Source: Planifilum fimeticola (lineage in GTDB: Bacteria; Bacillota; Bacilli; Thermoactinomycetales; DSM-44946). Taken from it: a stretch of DNA of 64,000 nt. Every line of letters starts with the position of its first letter. Position 1 is the first letter of the stretch. Under the pieces are notes generated by a model. The model did no database searches. It was given only the letters and a program-made list of their open reading frames with translations, and was not told the DNA's origin. Below are positions 52,026-61,315 of this stretch, one piece after another. A program made the position numbers and the translations under genes. Location of the stretch: the NCBI RefSeq assembly GCF_003001905.1, contig NZ_PVNE01000017.1:1-64000 (forward strand), written 5' to 3'.

Positions 52026-53128
52026 TCCATTTTAGTCTCACCGGACTGAAGCTGACGGAGCACCCTCCGGATTGCCTCCTCCGGAACGCCCCGCACCACC
52101 CGAACCGCACCGACTCGCTTCGGAAGCACAAAGGTGTAAGCTCCGCCTCTCGCCTTCTTATCCCGGCGCATCAATTCCAGGAGCTCGTCTTCAGACCACT
52201 CGCCCGCAAGATGGACCGGCAGGTGAAAGGCCTGAAGCAGCCGCCTCGTCGCTTTCACCACATCCCGCGCCGTTCCCAGCGCCTCCCCCAACATCGCCGC
52301 TCCCACCATGCCGATGGCTACCCCTTCTCCATGGGTCAACCCGGCATATCCCGAAGCCGCCTCCAGAGCATGCCCGATCGTGTGTCCGTAATTGAGGATC
52401 GCCCTGAGTCCCGCTTCCCTCTCATCCTTTGACACCACTTCCGCCTTGATCCGGCAACCGTTCCAGATCGCCTCCTCCACCAGGGAAGGCTCCAGTTGCA
52501 GAAGGCGTTCGCTGTTCTGGAGCAACCAGTCCGCGAAGGAATCATCCGCGATCAGGGCGTGTTTGACCACCTCCGCATAGCCGGAGATTACCTCCCGCCT
52601 CGGCAGGCTGCGGAGGGTGTCCACGTCGAACACCACCATGAGCGGCTGATGAAACGCTCCGATAACGTTTTTTCCGAGGGGATGATTCACCCCCACCTTC
52701 CCTCCGACACTGCTGTCGTGGGCCAGGAGGGTCGTGGGCAACTGAACGAAGGGAATCCCCCGCATATATGAAGCCGCCAGAAACCCGGCCAAATCCCCCA
52801 CGACACCGCCCCCGAGGGCCAACACCACTCCCTGGCGATCCAAACCGAATCGAAGCCCTTCCTCCACCAACCGGGAGAGCTGCTCCAGGTTCTTGGAGGA
52901 TTCTCCGGCGGGCACCGTCGCCTCTCCCACCCGGTAACCCGCCTCCCGCAAGGGGCCGGCCACCTTCTCCCCATACAGCGGGCCGACATGGGTGTCCGTC
53001 ACCAGCATCAACGGGCGCTCCGGGCCGATCCCCCGATCCCGGAGCCATTCGGGCAGCCGGGCGTACAGAGCGCGCCCGATCCGGATCGGGTAGCTGCGCT
53101 CGCCCGTGGAAACCTTCAGCGTCCGCAT
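52022..53128 (-). CDS. aroB: 3-dehydroquinate synthase
   Basis: This 368-residue NAD and metal-dependent shikimate enzyme contains GGGVVGDLAGFLAASY, PTTLLAHDSSVGGKVGVNH and the metal ligands in the Glu/His motifs NYGHTIGHALE. ATG 53128 is 2 nt after the aroC stop. B. subtilis has aroH (chorismate mutase) between aroB and trpE; here only the trp leader is present. Confidence 0.96.
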   Translation of the reverse strand: MRTLKVSTGERSYPIRIGRALYARLPEWLRDRGIGPERPLMLVTDTHVGPLYGEKVAGPLREAGYRVGEATVPAGESSKNLEQLSRLVEEGLRFGLDRQGVVLALGGGVVGDLAGFLAASYMRGIPFVQLPTTLLAHDSSVGGKVGVNHPLGKNVIGAFHQPLMVVFDVDTLRSLPRREVISGYAEVVKHALIADDSFADWLLQNSERLLQLEPSLVEEAIWNGCRIKAEVVSKDEREAGLRAILNYGHTIGHALEAASGYAGLTHGEGVAIGMVGAAMLGEALGTARDVVKATRRLLQAFHLPVHLAGEWSEDELLELMRRDKKARGGAYTFVLPKRVGAVRVVRGVPEEAIRRVLRQLQSGETKMD

Positions 53129-53130
53129 GA

Positions 53131-54294
53131 TCAAAACCTCGCGATCCGTCTCCGATATTGCTCGACCTGTTCAACCATCTCCGTCATCGTGTCGGCGGGG
53201 AATTTTTCCATTAGCGCCTGCGCCACTTCCCAGGCCACCACATTTTCGGCCACCACGCAGGCGGCGGGGACAGCACAGCTGTCGGAACGCTCGATGCTCG
53301 CCGCAAAGGGTTCCTTCGTCTCGATGTCCACGCTGCGGAGGGGTTTGTACAAAGTGGGGATCGGCTTCATCACTCCCCGCACCACAATTCGCTCGCCCGT
53401 GGTCATCCCGCCTTCAAAGCCTCCGGCCCGGTTGGTCGCCCGGTAAAACCCCCTGTCCTCGGCCCAAAGGATCTCGTCATGCACCTGGGATCCCTTCCGC
53501 CGGGCCGCTTCAAAACCGATGCCGATCTCCACTCCCTTGAAGGCCTGGATGCTCACCACCGCACGGGCGATGCGGGCATCCAGTTTCCGGTCCCAATGAA
53601 CGTGGCTGCCGAGACCCGCCGGCGCCCCTTCAACGATCACTTCCACGATGCCGCCCAGACTATCCCCCTCTTTTTTCGCCTCATCGATCAGGCGCATCAT
53701 TTCCTTCTCCGCCTGCGGATCGAGACAGCGAACGGGAGAATCCTCCGCACGGCGAAGAATCTCCTCCAGAGGCAGGTCCGGCGTCGCCTCCGCCTCCGCC
53801 GTCCCGATCCGCACCACGTGTCCCGCCACACGGATCCCGCACAACTCCAGCATTTGGCGAGCCACCGCGCCGACGGCCACCCGGGCGGCCGTCTCCCGCG
53901 CGCTGGAGCGCTCCAGCACATCCCGAATATCCCGGTGCCCGTATTTCAAGGCCCCGTTCAAATCGGCATGACCTGGGCGGGGTCGCGACACCCGGCGTTT
54001 TTCCGCATACTCCGGGATGGGATCCGTTCCCATCACCTTTTTCCAGTGAGTCCAATCCTTGTTTTCAATCACCAGCGTCACCGGTGCGCCGGTGGTTTTT
54101 CCGAACCGCACCCCCGACAGCACCTGAACCCGGTCCGACTCGATCTGCATTCTGCGCCCACGGCCGTACCCCTTCTGCCTGCGGGCCAGCTGTTCATCCA
54201 CCTTTTCCCTCGAAAAGGGCAGCTGGCTGGGCAAGCCTTCGATAATCACCGTCAACTGGGGACCGTGGGATTCACCCGCCGTCAAATAACGCAC
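53131..54294 (-). CDS. aroC: Chorismate synthase
   Basis: This 387-residue FMN-dependent lyase makes chorismate, the branch point used by TrpE, TyrA and MqnA here. It starts [14 protein letters not shown] (GTG 54294, GGGGAG upstream). [35 protein letters not shown] is characteristic but quoted here only by its ends, RPGHADL and SSARETA. B. subtilis calls it aroF. The frame open to 54354 has no support. Confidence 0.95.
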   Translation of the reverse strand: MRYLTAGESHGPQLTVIIEGLPSQLPFSREKVDEQLARRQKGYGRGRRMQIESDRVQVLSGVRFGKTTGAPVTLVIENKDWTHWKKVMGTDPIPEYAEKRRVSRPRPGHADLNGALKYGHRDIRDVLERSSARETAARVAVGAVARQMLELCGIRVAGHVVRIGTAEAEATPDLPLEEILRRAEDSPVRCLDPQAEKEMMRLIDEAKKEGDSLGGIVEVIVEGAPAGLGSHVHWDRKLDARIARAVVSIQAFKGVEIGIGFEAARRKGSQVHDEILWAEDRGFYRATNRAGGFEGGMTTGERIVVRGVMKPIPTLYKPLRSVDIETKEPFAASIERSDSCAVPAACVVAENVVAWEVAQALMEKFPADTMTEMVEQVEQYRRRIARF

Positions 54295-54406
54295 GACTTC
54301 TCCCCTCTCCCGAAAAACTTCGTCACAAATTTTTCTTAGTATCATATCACACAAACGGACGATTCGGAATCGCCTTTAGGCGTTTCCCGCAGAACATGGC
54401 TCAAAT

Positions 54407-54423
54407 AGTTTGTGTAGCAAACT
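54407..54423. repeat. Inverted repeat AGTTTG-N5-CAAACT upstream of aroC
   Basis: AGTTTG (54407-54412) and CAAACT (54418-54423) lie about 115 nt before the aroC start. The same arms with N5 spacing occur at 47808-47824 in trpB. The rest of 54295-54495 shows only a weak promoter candidate (TTCCGA-17-TATGAT) before aroC. Confidence 0.5.
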
Positions 54424-54495
54424 TGTTTAAAAAATTAACTGAGTAGCAAAGAAAAACCGTTATCCCATCCGGTCGGCCGTTCCTCGCGCAAAAAC

Positions 54496-54518
54496 AAAAA
54501 AACCCGGCTCTCGCCGGG
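54496..54518 (-). terminator. Intrinsic terminator after ndk
   Basis: CCCGGC (54503-54508) pairs with GCCGGG (54513-54518). Seven T follow on the minus strand. Confidence 0.92.
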
Positions 54519-54531
54519 CCTCCGCAGGACC

Positions 54532-54978
54532 TCAGTAGATCCAGCGGTCGATGGTTTTGTCATAGGCAATCTGATCCTGCTCTTGGAACCAGAGGCCGAT
54601 CTCCCGCTCCGCGCTTTCCGGAGAGTCTGAACCGTGGATGATGTTCATCCCCACGCTGACGCCGTAATCGCCGCGGATCGTTCCGGGTGCCGCATCGGCG
54701 GGATTGGTTTTCCCCATCATCTGGCGAGCGACGGAGATCACATTCTCCCCTTCCCAGATCATCGCGAACACCGGTCCGGAGGTGATAAAACCGACCAATT
54801 CCTCAAAAAAGGGCTTTTCCCGATGCTCCGCATAATGGGCCTCGGCCAGCTCCCGGGACACCGTCATCAATTTTGCGGCCACCAATTTGAAGCCCTTTTT
54901 CTCAAACCGGGAAACGATCTCGCCGATCAGACCCCTCTGCACGCCGTCGGGTTTGACCATGAGAAACGTCTTTTCCAT
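54532..54978 (-). CDS. ndk: Nucleoside diphosphate kinase
   Basis: This 148-residue enzyme balances NTP/dNTP pools. It starts [20 protein letters not shown]. The phospho-His lies in [23 protein letters not shown] 54978 has CGGAGGATC upstream. In Bacillus cheR separates ndk from the aro genes; here the gene is followed by a terminator and then aroC. Confidence 0.97.
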   Translation of the reverse strand: MEKTFLMVKPDGVQRGLIGEIVSRFEKKGFKLVAAKLMTVSRELAEAHYAEHREKPFFEELVGFITSGPVFAMIWEGENVISVARQMMGKTNPADAAPGTIRGDYGVSVGMNIIHGSDSPESAEREIGLWFQEQDQIAYDKTIDRWIY

Positions 54979-55035
54979 GCATGATCCTCCGTTTCCAACA
55001 ACATATGTAATGGATGTCGCTTCAGGGGCAATCGG

Positions 55036-55064
55036 ATTGTACCAAAAACCCGGCCGAAAAGCAA
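55036..55064 (-). promoter_or_regulatory. Promoter of ndk
   Basis: TTGCTT (55064-55059) and TACAAT (55041-55036) are 17 nt apart on the minus strand, abutting the hepT stop. Confidence 0.65.
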
Positions 55065-55067
55065 ACC

Positions 55068-56039
55068 TTAATAGGAGCGGCTGCCCACAAACCGGGCGAT
55101 GCGCTCCAGGGAATCCCGCGCACCGCAAGAAGGGAGACGGTTTAAAACCAAAAGCGCTTTCTGGAGGTACCGTTCCGCAAGGCGCATCGAATAATCGATC
55201 CCCCCCGACCGGCGCACGATATCCAACACGGTGGAAAGGGGGACCTTCCTCCCGTTGGATTGCAAATAGGTCAATATGCGCTCCCTCTCCCGGGGTTCGG
55301 CGGTGCGAAGGGCATAGATCACCGGAAGGGTCACGTTCCCCTGGCGCAGGTCGCTGCCGGCCGGTTTTCCCAATACCGATTCATCGCCGATGAAGTCCAA
55401 CACATCATCGGTGACCTGAAAAGCCATGCCCACATAATACCCGTAAAGATAGAGGTTTCGGACAATCCGCTCTTCCGCCCGGCTGACCAGGCTTCCCAGT
55501 TGGCAGCTGACGGCCATCAAAAGCGCCGTCTTCCGCTTGATCCGCCGGAAGTAACGGAGGAGGGACGGGGAGGCGTCGTAAAAATCCCGGACCTGCTCGA
55601 TCTCTCCCCGGCACATGTCCATGATCGAGCGGGAGAGAATCCGATGAACCGCGGGATCCTCGATTTCAGTCACCACCTGCAGCGAACGGGCAAAAATGTA
55701 ATCGCCGGTGTACATGGCCACCCGGTTGTCCCATTGGGCCTTCACCGTCTTCCGGCCGCGGCGGGTTTCCGCGTCGTCGATCACGTCATCGTGGACCAGC
55801 GTAGCCATGTGGATCAATTCCAGCGGGACGGCCACCCGTTTCAGCCGGTGGATGTCATATTGTCCGAAGCGTCCGGACAAGAGCACGAAGAGAGGACGAA
55901 TCCGCTTGCCTCCGGCTTCGAGAAGATGGCCGGAGGATCGGTTTAAACCGGCCTGGCTCGTTACAAGGGAGTCGGCCAACTCTTCTTCGATGATCTTCAA
56001 GTCGCTTCGCAGTTCCTCATAAATATCCAAGAGCTTCAT
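55068..56039 (-). CDS. hepT: Heptaprenyl diphosphate synthase component II
   Basis: This 323-residue trans-prenyltransferase catalytic subunit has the two Asp-rich motifs DDVIDD and [10 protein letters not shown], plus [14 protein letters not shown]. With HepS it makes the C35 side chain of menaquinone-7. ATG 56039 has a poor ribosome site. TTG 56054 with GGGGAAG 8 nt upstream is a real alternative (five more residues). It lies last in the menaquinone cluster. Confidence 0.95.
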   Translation of the reverse strand: MKLLDIYEELRSDLKIIEEELADSLVTSQAGLNRSSGHLLEAGGKRIRPLFVLLSGRFGQYDIHRLKRVAVPLELIHMATLVHDDVIDDAETRRGRKTVKAQWDNRVAMYTGDYIFARSLQVVTEIEDPAVHRILSRSIMDMCRGEIEQVRDFYDASPSLLRYFRRIKRKTALLMAVSCQLGSLVSRAEERIVRNLYLYGYYVGMAFQVTDDVLDFIGDESVLGKPAGSDLRQGNVTLPVIYALRTAEPRERERILTYLQSNGRKVPLSTVLDIVRRSGGIDYSMRLAERYLQKALLVLNRLPSCGARDSLERIARFVGSRSY

Positions 56040-56173
56040 CCACAACGGGCACAAAAAATCCGCTTCCCCGATGAGGGAGCCGTGCGCCCTTCCATCCCTT
56101 CTTTGACGATTTGCGGAGGATGAAGAGGCCTGGACTTTCAGACCGATGAGCCCCGCGGCTCGCAATCTCCCGC

Positions 56174-57016
56174 CTAACAGGGCGTCCCCGCCGGAAGATC
56201 CAACACGCGGATCCGAACGTTTTCGGGAAGCAATCCCAGCTCCCCGGCATATTGATAATACGCTTTCAACCCTTCCAGTTGCCTTTCACCCAAATCATAA
56301 CACAGCCCGGTGTAATACTGGAACCAAAACTCGGGACTGCCCCCCAGCCGCCTGCGGGCTTCCTCAACCACCGGGAACAAATCCTTCAGACCCTTCTCTT
56401 TGCTTCCGATCAACCGGGAGGCAATCGCCGACACTTCATCCCGCAGCCGCTCGATCACCTCGTCCCGGACCGCCCAAACGGCAAAGGTCATGTCCAGCCC
56501 GGTCCGCTTATACCATTCCTCGCCGAGATCCAGCACTCGATAGCCCGGATTCTGCCAGGCCCCCCGAACCGCGTCGTCTCCGATCAGCAGGGCCGCATCC
56601 GCCCGGTCCATCATCTCCTCCAGCGACGGGGGCATGGTGAGGTATTCGGGATCTCCCCCTTCGAAATATTGAAGGAGGATTTTCAGAAGAGCGACGGAAG
56701 TGGCCGATGTGTTGGTGACAGCGATACGGGCGGAGCGGAGATCGGACAGGTCCGCCTGGCGCGTGAAAAGGTAGATCGACCTCACCGGTCCTCTCGAGCT
56801 GACAGACAAATGCGGAATCAAGGAGTACCGGGAGTGGTTTTCCCCGTAGGCGAAAGAAGAGATGGGACCCATGTCGATCTCTCCCGCAGCCATGCGGCGG
56901 TTCAACTGGCTCGGAACCTGGTGAATCAGCTCGACATTCAACCCCGCCGGATCAAAAAAATGATAGATCGGAAGAATGTTGGTAAAGGCGATGCGTCCAA
57001 TCCGAATCGGTCTCAA
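56174..57016 (-). CDS. mqnA: Chorismate dehydratase (futalosine-pathway menaquinone synthesis)
   Basis: This 280-residue periplasmic-binding-protein-fold enzyme removes water from chorismate to 3-enolpyruvylbenzoate, the entry to the futalosine route. Family-like stretches are RIGRIAFTNILPIYHFF, LNRRMAAGEIDMGPISSFAY and VTNTSATSVALLKILLQ. The start is TTG 57016 (GGGAGGG upstream), sharing TTGA with the end of the UbiX-type gene. Classical B. subtilis uses menFDHBEC instead, so this is a pathway marker. Confidence 0.9.
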   Translation of the reverse strand: MRPIRIGRIAFTNILPIYHFFDPAGLNVELIHQVPSQLNRRMAAGEIDMGPISSFAYGENHSRYSLIPHLSVSSRGPVRSIYLFTRQADLSDLRSARIAVTNTSATSVALLKILLQYFEGGDPEYLTMPPSLEEMMDRADAALLIGDDAVRGAWQNPGYRVLDLGEEWYKRTGLDMTFAVWAVRDEVIERLRDEVSAIASRLIGSKEKGLKDLFPVVEEARRRLGGSPEFWFQYYTGLCYDLGERQLEGLKAYYQYAGELGLLPENVRIRVLDLPAGTPC

Positions 57017-57606
57017 CAGGAACCCTCCCATCGCTTGTACAGCCGGTGCGGTATGTTCAACTGATCCAGCACCTTGCCGGCAACGAACCGAACCATATCC
57101 TCCAAATCGCGGGGGCCGTGATAAAAGGCGGGCATCGCCGGAAGCACCGTCGCTCCGCATCTCGCCAATTTGGTCATATTCTCCAGATGAATGAGATTGA
57201 GGGGCGTTTCTCGGGGAACCACAATCAACGGCCGCCCCTCCTTCAACATCACATCCGCCGCCCGCTCCAGCAGATTGGAGGAGATTCCCTGGGCAATCTT
57301 CGCCAGGGTCCCCATCGAGCAGGGAATCACCACCATGGCGTCACAGGGAAACGAACCGGAGGCAATCGGCGCGCCGATATCCCGGATCGGGTGGTAGTGG
57401 AGAAGATCGGAATTCACCGTCAGGGCCTGCCGAAGCGCTTCCTCCCGCCTTTCCACGTTCCAACCGTGCTCCTCTTTGAGCACACGCCACGCCGCCTCCG
57501 TCACCGTGACGTGAACCTCGTGCCCCTGCCGGAGCAATTCCTCCATCAGGCAAAGGGCGTAGGGAGCGCCGCTCGCCCCCGTCATTCCAATCACCAGCCG
57601 TCTCAT
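57013..57606 (-). CDS. ubiX: UbiX-type flavin prenyltransferase (MqnM-like)
   Basis: This 197-residue Rossmann-like enzyme makes prenylated FMN for a UbiD-type decarboxylase. Motifs are IGMTGASGAPYALCLMEEL, CSMGTLAKIAQGISSNLLERAADV and the C-terminal RPLIVVPRETPLN. Its place between mqnA and a UbiA homologue suggests it serves the late decarboxylation of 1,4-dihydroxy-6-naphthoate. The UbiD partner is not in this window. It overlaps both neighbours by 4 nt. Confidence 0.93.
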   Translation of the reverse strand: MRRLVIGMTGASGAPYALCLMEELLRQGHEVHVTVTEAAWRVLKEEHGWNVERREEALRQALTVNSDLLHYHPIRDIGAPIASGSFPCDAMVVIPCSMGTLAKIAQGISSNLLERAADVMLKEGRPLIVVPRETPLNLIHLENMTKLARCGATVLPAMPAFYHGPRDLEDMVRFVAGKVLDQLNIPHRLYKRWEGSC

Positions 57607-58481
57607 CCCCAGATCACGTCCACCATCGCAAACAGAAAGACCACCACGCTCAAGACGCCGTTCATGGTGAAAAAGGCCGTATTGAGCCGGGACAAATCGT
57701 CCGGCGAGACGATCCGGTGCTCATAGATCAGGATGGCTGTGGCCGCCAGCACGCCGACAAAAAACCATCCGCTGAGCGGCGTGAGCAGCCAGAGAAACAA
57801 CAGTCCCAAGACGGTTCCGGCGTGAAACCAGCGGGACATGTTGAGGGCCCGCCTCAGCCCGAAGCGGGCGGGAATGGAATACAGCCCCTCCCTGCGGTCA
57901 AAATCTTCATCCTGACAGGCGTAAATCACATCAAAACCGGCGGTCCACAGGGCCACGGTGACGAACAACAGAAGGGCGACGCCGTCAATTTGCCCCGTCG
58001 TCGCCACCCACCCCCCGAGGGGAGCCAGGCCGAGGGCGACGCCCAGCACGAGGTGACAAGCCCATGTGAACCGCTTCGTATAGGAATAGATCACGAGCAC
58101 AAACACCGCAACGGGAAACAGCTGAACGGCCAGTTTGTTGAGATTGTATGCGGCGATGAAGAGCACCAGGAAAGAAACGACCACGAACCACCAAACCGCC
58201 GGAACGGAAATCTGACCGGCCGGAATCGCCCGGTTGGCCGTCCGGGGGTTTTTGGCGTCGATATGCCGGTCGATCAGCCGGTTGAGCGCCATCGCCGCGC
58301 TGCGGGCACCCACCATCGCCAGCGTGACCCACCCGATCTGCCCCCAGGACGGAAGCCGATCCATCACGACCAGACTGCCCAGCACGGCCCCGAGATACGC
58401 GAAGGGCAGGGCAAAAACCGTATGTTCAAACTTGATCATGTTTAGGATCACTTTTACCCGGTAGATCCATCCCATCGTCAT
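57603..58481 (-). CDS. mqnP: UbiA-family prenyltransferase (probable MqnP)
   Basis: This 292-residue membrane enzyme has eight or nine helices. The first Asp-rich motif lies in ALNRLIDRHIDAKNPRTANR and the second in YACQDEDFDRREGLYSIP. It attaches the heptaprenyl chain to the aromatic ring. The first motif and genomic company point to the futalosine-pathway enzyme rather than MenA. It shares ATGA with menG. Confidence 0.9.
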   Translation of the reverse strand: MTMGWIYRVKVILNMIKFEHTVFALPFAYLGAVLGSLVVMDRLPSWGQIGWVTLAMVGARSAAMALNRLIDRHIDAKNPRTANRAIPAGQISVPAVWWFVVVSFLVLFIAAYNLNKLAVQLFPVAVFVLVIYSYTKRFTWACHLVLGVALGLAPLGGWVATTGQIDGVALLLFVTVALWTAGFDVIYACQDEDFDRREGLYSIPARFGLRRALNMSRWFHAGTVLGLLFLWLLTPLSGWFFVGVLAATAILIYEHRIVSPDDLSRLNTAFFTMNGVLSVVVFLFAMVDVIWG

Positions 58482-59239
58482 CCACTACCTTCTTCCTCTG
58501 CCTTCTCATTTTTCCGTCCGATATGCACCGCGGCGATCCCTCCCGTCAAGGGATACACCCGCACATCTGCAAGCCCCACTTCCTCTTCCATGATTCGGGC
58601 CAATTCCCGATGATCGGGAAAATGGACCAGCGACTCGGGAAGCCATCGGTACTGCTCATAGCGGCCGGCCAGCAGCTTGCCCAGCAGGGGGAGGACATGC
58701 CGGAAATAGACATAGTACACCGCCCGAAACGGCGGCCAGGTCGGTTTGGAAAGCTCCAACGAAACCACTTGCCCTCCCGGCTTCACCACCCGAGTCATCT
58801 CCCGCAGCACGTGCCGGAAATCGGGCACGTTTCGCAGCGCAAAGCCGATGGTGGCGTGATCAAAGGTGTTGTCGGGGAAAGGAAGTTCCATCGCATTTCC
58901 TCGGACCAGCCGGATTCTGTCTCCCAGACCCCGCTCGTCCACCTTTTCCCGCCCCACCTGCAGCATGTTTCCGCTGAAGTCCAAGCCGACGACTTCCCCC
59001 GTCACAGACTCCTCCGCCAGGGCGATCGCCCAATCGCAAGTGCCGCAACAGACATCGATGGCGGAATCTCCGGGACGGACCCGCATCATCTTCATGGTAA
59101 ACCGGCGCCACGCTTTGTGACGGCCGAAACTCAAAATGGTGTTCATCCGGTCATAATCTTTGGCGATGCTTTCAAACACCCGGTAAACAAACTGTTCCTT
59201 GGACGGTACAGGAGACTCCTTGTTCATGTTTTCACTCAT
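58478..59239 (-). CDS. menG: Demethylmenaquinone methyltransferase
   Basis: This 253-residue SAM methyltransferase performs the last step of menaquinone synthesis. It has AKDYDRMNTILSFGRHKAWR, the SAM motif AIDVCCGTCDWAIALAE and GFALRNVPDFRHVLREM. It overlaps hepS and the UbiA gene by 4 nt each. hepS-menG adjacency is as in Bacillus. Confidence 0.96.
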   Translation of the reverse strand: MSENMNKESPVPSKEQFVYRVFESIAKDYDRMNTILSFGRHKAWRRFTMKMMRVRPGDSAIDVCCGTCDWAIALAEESVTGEVVGLDFSGNMLQVGREKVDERGLGDRIRLVRGNAMELPFPDNTFDHATIGFALRNVPDFRHVLREMTRVVKPGGQVVSLELSKPTWPPFRAVYYVYFRHVLPLLGKLLAGRYEQYRWLPESLVHFPDHRELARIMEEEVGLADVRVYPLTGGIAAVHIGRKNEKAEEEGSG

Positions 59240-60003
59240 CCCTCTCGCGCCAACGGCTCTGTCAGGTACGGATCAAAGCGTTCACCGATCGCCCGGATCA
59301 GCTCCAGGCGAACTTCCGGATGGGCGATCACTGCAGCTTCCCGCCTTACGCTCGCCAGGATCGACCGGATCAGCTCCAGGCGCATTTCATCCGATTGAAG
59401 CGCGATTGAAGCGCCCGGATACTCGATATCCGCATCGGCCAGCCATTCAAGGGCGGCCAAATCGGGAGCCAAATCCCGCCACGGGTTGTCCGAGCTCTTC
59501 CCCGCATGGAAAAGATCGGACAGGGCGGAGGGCAGACTCCCGCGGATGCGGCGGATGAGGCTGAGATACGTGGGCGGAGACACCTGTCGGCTGCCGGCGA
59601 CGGCATACAATTCCATCTTCGCTTCATTCACTTCGCAAACCGCTTCCGACAGCCGGGAAATTGTCCGGATCTCCCCTCTTTCCGCCAAAAACCGGTAAAA
59701 CAGGCTGCTAAAATAATCGCCCGCCAACACGAACAATTGGCGGGATCGCATTCCCTGTTCCGCCCGTTCGGGCTCAACGGAAACCCGCTCGTGGAGATCA
59801 AGCCCCATTTGGAGCAAGGTTGTGGCCACGCAGTGGAGCCGAATGCGCTCGCTTGGAAGAGAAAAGGATTTAAGCAGAAGATAGAGCACCTTAACGAAAA
59901 AGGCCGAGGTTTTCGGTCGGCCGATATGTCTTTCCACAAAGGGATCCCGAGCGCATTCGGCGATTTCGGCGATGACCCGGTCCATTTCGCCATGTATGGA
60001 CAT
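59236..60003 (-). CDS. hepS: Heptaprenyl diphosphate synthase component I
   Basis: This 255-residue non-catalytic partner of HepT is helical and poorly conserved. LLQMGLDLHERV and RSRQLFVLAGDYFSSLFYRFLAE are the parts that resemble HEPPP synthase subunit 1. ATG 60003 has GGAGGGCGC upstream. It is the first clear gene of hepS-menG-mqnP-ubiX-mqnA-hepT. The 257 nt before it contain no clear signal, only a possible short ORF near 60017-60105. Confidence 0.88.
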   Translation of the reverse strand: MSIHGEMDRVIAEIAECARDPFVERHIGRPKTSAFFVKVLYLLLKSFSLPSERIRLHCVATTLLQMGLDLHERVSVEPERAEQGMRSRQLFVLAGDYFSSLFYRFLAERGEIRTISRLSEAVCEVNEAKMELYAVAGSRQVSPPTYLSLIRRIRGSLPSALSDLFHAGKSSDNPWRDLAPDLAALEWLADADIEYPGASIALQSDEMRLELIRSILASVRREAAVIAHPEVRLELIRAIGERFDPYLTEPLAREG

Positions 60004-60260
60004 GTCGCGCCCTCCATCAAGGTTTCTCAAACCCGGCCCATGCCGGATCTATTTCCACGAACTCCCATTCCGGCGATTCCTTCACGTGACCCCCCTGCAC
60101 GGACAAGTATCTCTTCGCTAGGAAAAACCCTCCGAACATGTCTCGGAAACAGAGCACGCACGCCGCAATGATTGTCGGGAAAGCTGAAAAATGGTGGAAA
60201 CACGGAAAAGTTCCTTTACCAGTATACCATACTCCCTTTTCGGCGGAAAGCGACCGCCCC

Positions 60261-60767
60261 TCAGCCGGAAGAAGGGGAAGCATACCGGACCTCAAAGGTC
60301 TCCTCCAAATATTGGCGGAAAGACAATCCCTCCCCGTTCTCCATCCCGGGATCCCGAACCAGATCCTGACGATCCGCCTCCACCGTCACCCACGGGGACT
60401 CTTCCCCGGGGCGGTAGACCTGAAAACGCAGCTTTTCCACATTCCTGGCGGTTACCAAGGAGCTTCGAACCAGGGTGAACAGATCGGCATAAACGCGTCC
60501 CTCCTCCGGGGCTTTCTCCGATTCCAGGTCGAGGGACAAGTAACCGTCTTCCCAGGATGCCCGGAGAATTTGCAGTGAAACCGGCTGACCCGCCAAAAAA
60601 TCAACCAGTGAATCCTTTGAAATCCGTACCGGAGATACGGGTCGGAAAACCGGCTCATCGGAGGGACTCTCCGCAGGCGTGGACAACGACGGCAAAACGG
60701 AGAGCAGCGCCGCCAGCATGGCCGACAGAAAGACGGAGGCAAACAGACGACGGGCCAGACGGGTCAT
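60261..60767 (-). CDS. Exported protein of unknown function
   Basis: This 168-residue protein has a signal peptide or anchor (about 5-28, ARRLFASVFLSAMLAALLSVLPS) and a mixed alpha/beta exported domain. The pattern SLQILRASWEDGYLSLDLE and VEKLRFQVYR recalls GerMN/spore-germination-type domains, but the match is too weak to name it. ATG 60767 has GGGGAGGGG upstream. It lies between mtrB and hepS, where B. subtilis has no gene. Confidence 0.75.
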   Translation of the reverse strand: MTRLARRLFASVFLSAMLAALLSVLPSLSTPAESPSDEPVFRPVSPVRISKDSLVDFLAGQPVSLQILRASWEDGYLSLDLESEKAPEEGRVYADLFTLVRSSLVTARNVEKLRFQVYRPGEESPWVTVEADRQDLVRDPGMENGEGLSFRQYLEETFEVRYASPSSG

Positions 60768-60832
60768 CGATTCCCCTCCCCTTGTTCCTTCTATCAACAT
60801 TTTATGGCCAAGCCGGCCCGCCATGACTCACC

Positions 60833-61060
60833 TCAGGATTCCTCCGTGTCGATCTTCCCGTAACGGGTCAGGATCTCCGCTTTGCCGCGGATTTTTATCG
60901 CCGAAGTGTGTTCGGTGAACTGGGCGATCATGACTTCTCCTTTGTCCAGCTTTTCCGAATGATGAAACCGGGTATCCTTTCCGCGGGTCAAACCGATGAC
61001 ATTGACCCCGTTCTCCTTCGCTTTGATCACCACGTAATCACCGTATTGGAACCCCTCCAC
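60833..61060 (-). CDS. mtrB: TRAP, tryptophan-activated RNA-binding attenuation protein
   Basis: This 75-residue protein forms an 11-mer ring that binds (G/U)AG repeats when loaded with tryptophan. Family-specific stretches are [38 protein letters not shown] and [12 protein letters not shown], including the KKR-type RNA-contact residues. GTG 61060 (GGGAGG 8 nt upstream) gives exactly the B. subtilis length. Its likely target, the trp leader at 51923-51974, is in this window. A terminator and tRNA separate it from folE, unlike the Bacillus mtrA-mtrB operon. Confidence 0.97.
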   Translation of the reverse strand: MEGFQYGDYVVIKAKENGVNVIGLTRGKDTRFHHSEKLDKGEVMIAQFTEHTSAIKIRGKAEILTRYGKIDTEES

Positions 61061-61112
61061 CGCTCCCACCTCCCTCAGGTTGATCCTGAATAATGTTTTC
61101 CTGCTGACATGA

Positions 61113-61142
61113 AAAAACCCTCCCGAGACGGAGGGTTTTTTC
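61113..61142. terminator. Bidirectional terminator between tRNA-Pro and mtrB
   Basis: AAAAAACCCTCC (61113-61124) pairs with GGAGGGTTTTTT (61131-61142), loop CGAGAC. It is a perfect 12-bp stem with T-tracts on both strands. Confidence 0.93.
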
Positions 61143-61144
61143 CG

Positions 61145-61221
61145 TGGTCGGGCTAGCCGGATTTGAACCGACGACCTCTTGCGCCCCATGCAAGCGCGCT
61201 ACCAAGCTGCGCCATAGCCCG
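61145..61221 (-). tRNA. tRNA-Pro (anticodon GGG)
   Basis: This is a 77-nt cloverleaf on the minus strand. The acceptor CGGGCTA pairs with TAGCCCG, then ACCA is encoded. The D-arm is GCGC-AGCTTGGTA-GCGC. The anticodon stem is CTTGC/GCAAG with loop ATGGGGC (anticodon GGG after U33). The T-arm is GTCGG-TTCAAAT-CCGGC. It is a lone tRNA between folE and mtrB. Confidence 0.96.
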
Positions 61222-61315
61222 ACATCCTTGACATCTTTCATTGAAGTGACGCTTATTAATATAGCGCGTTCCTCAGAAGATGTCAAGGGGTTTGCCAAAA
61301 GTTTTTGCTTTCCTT

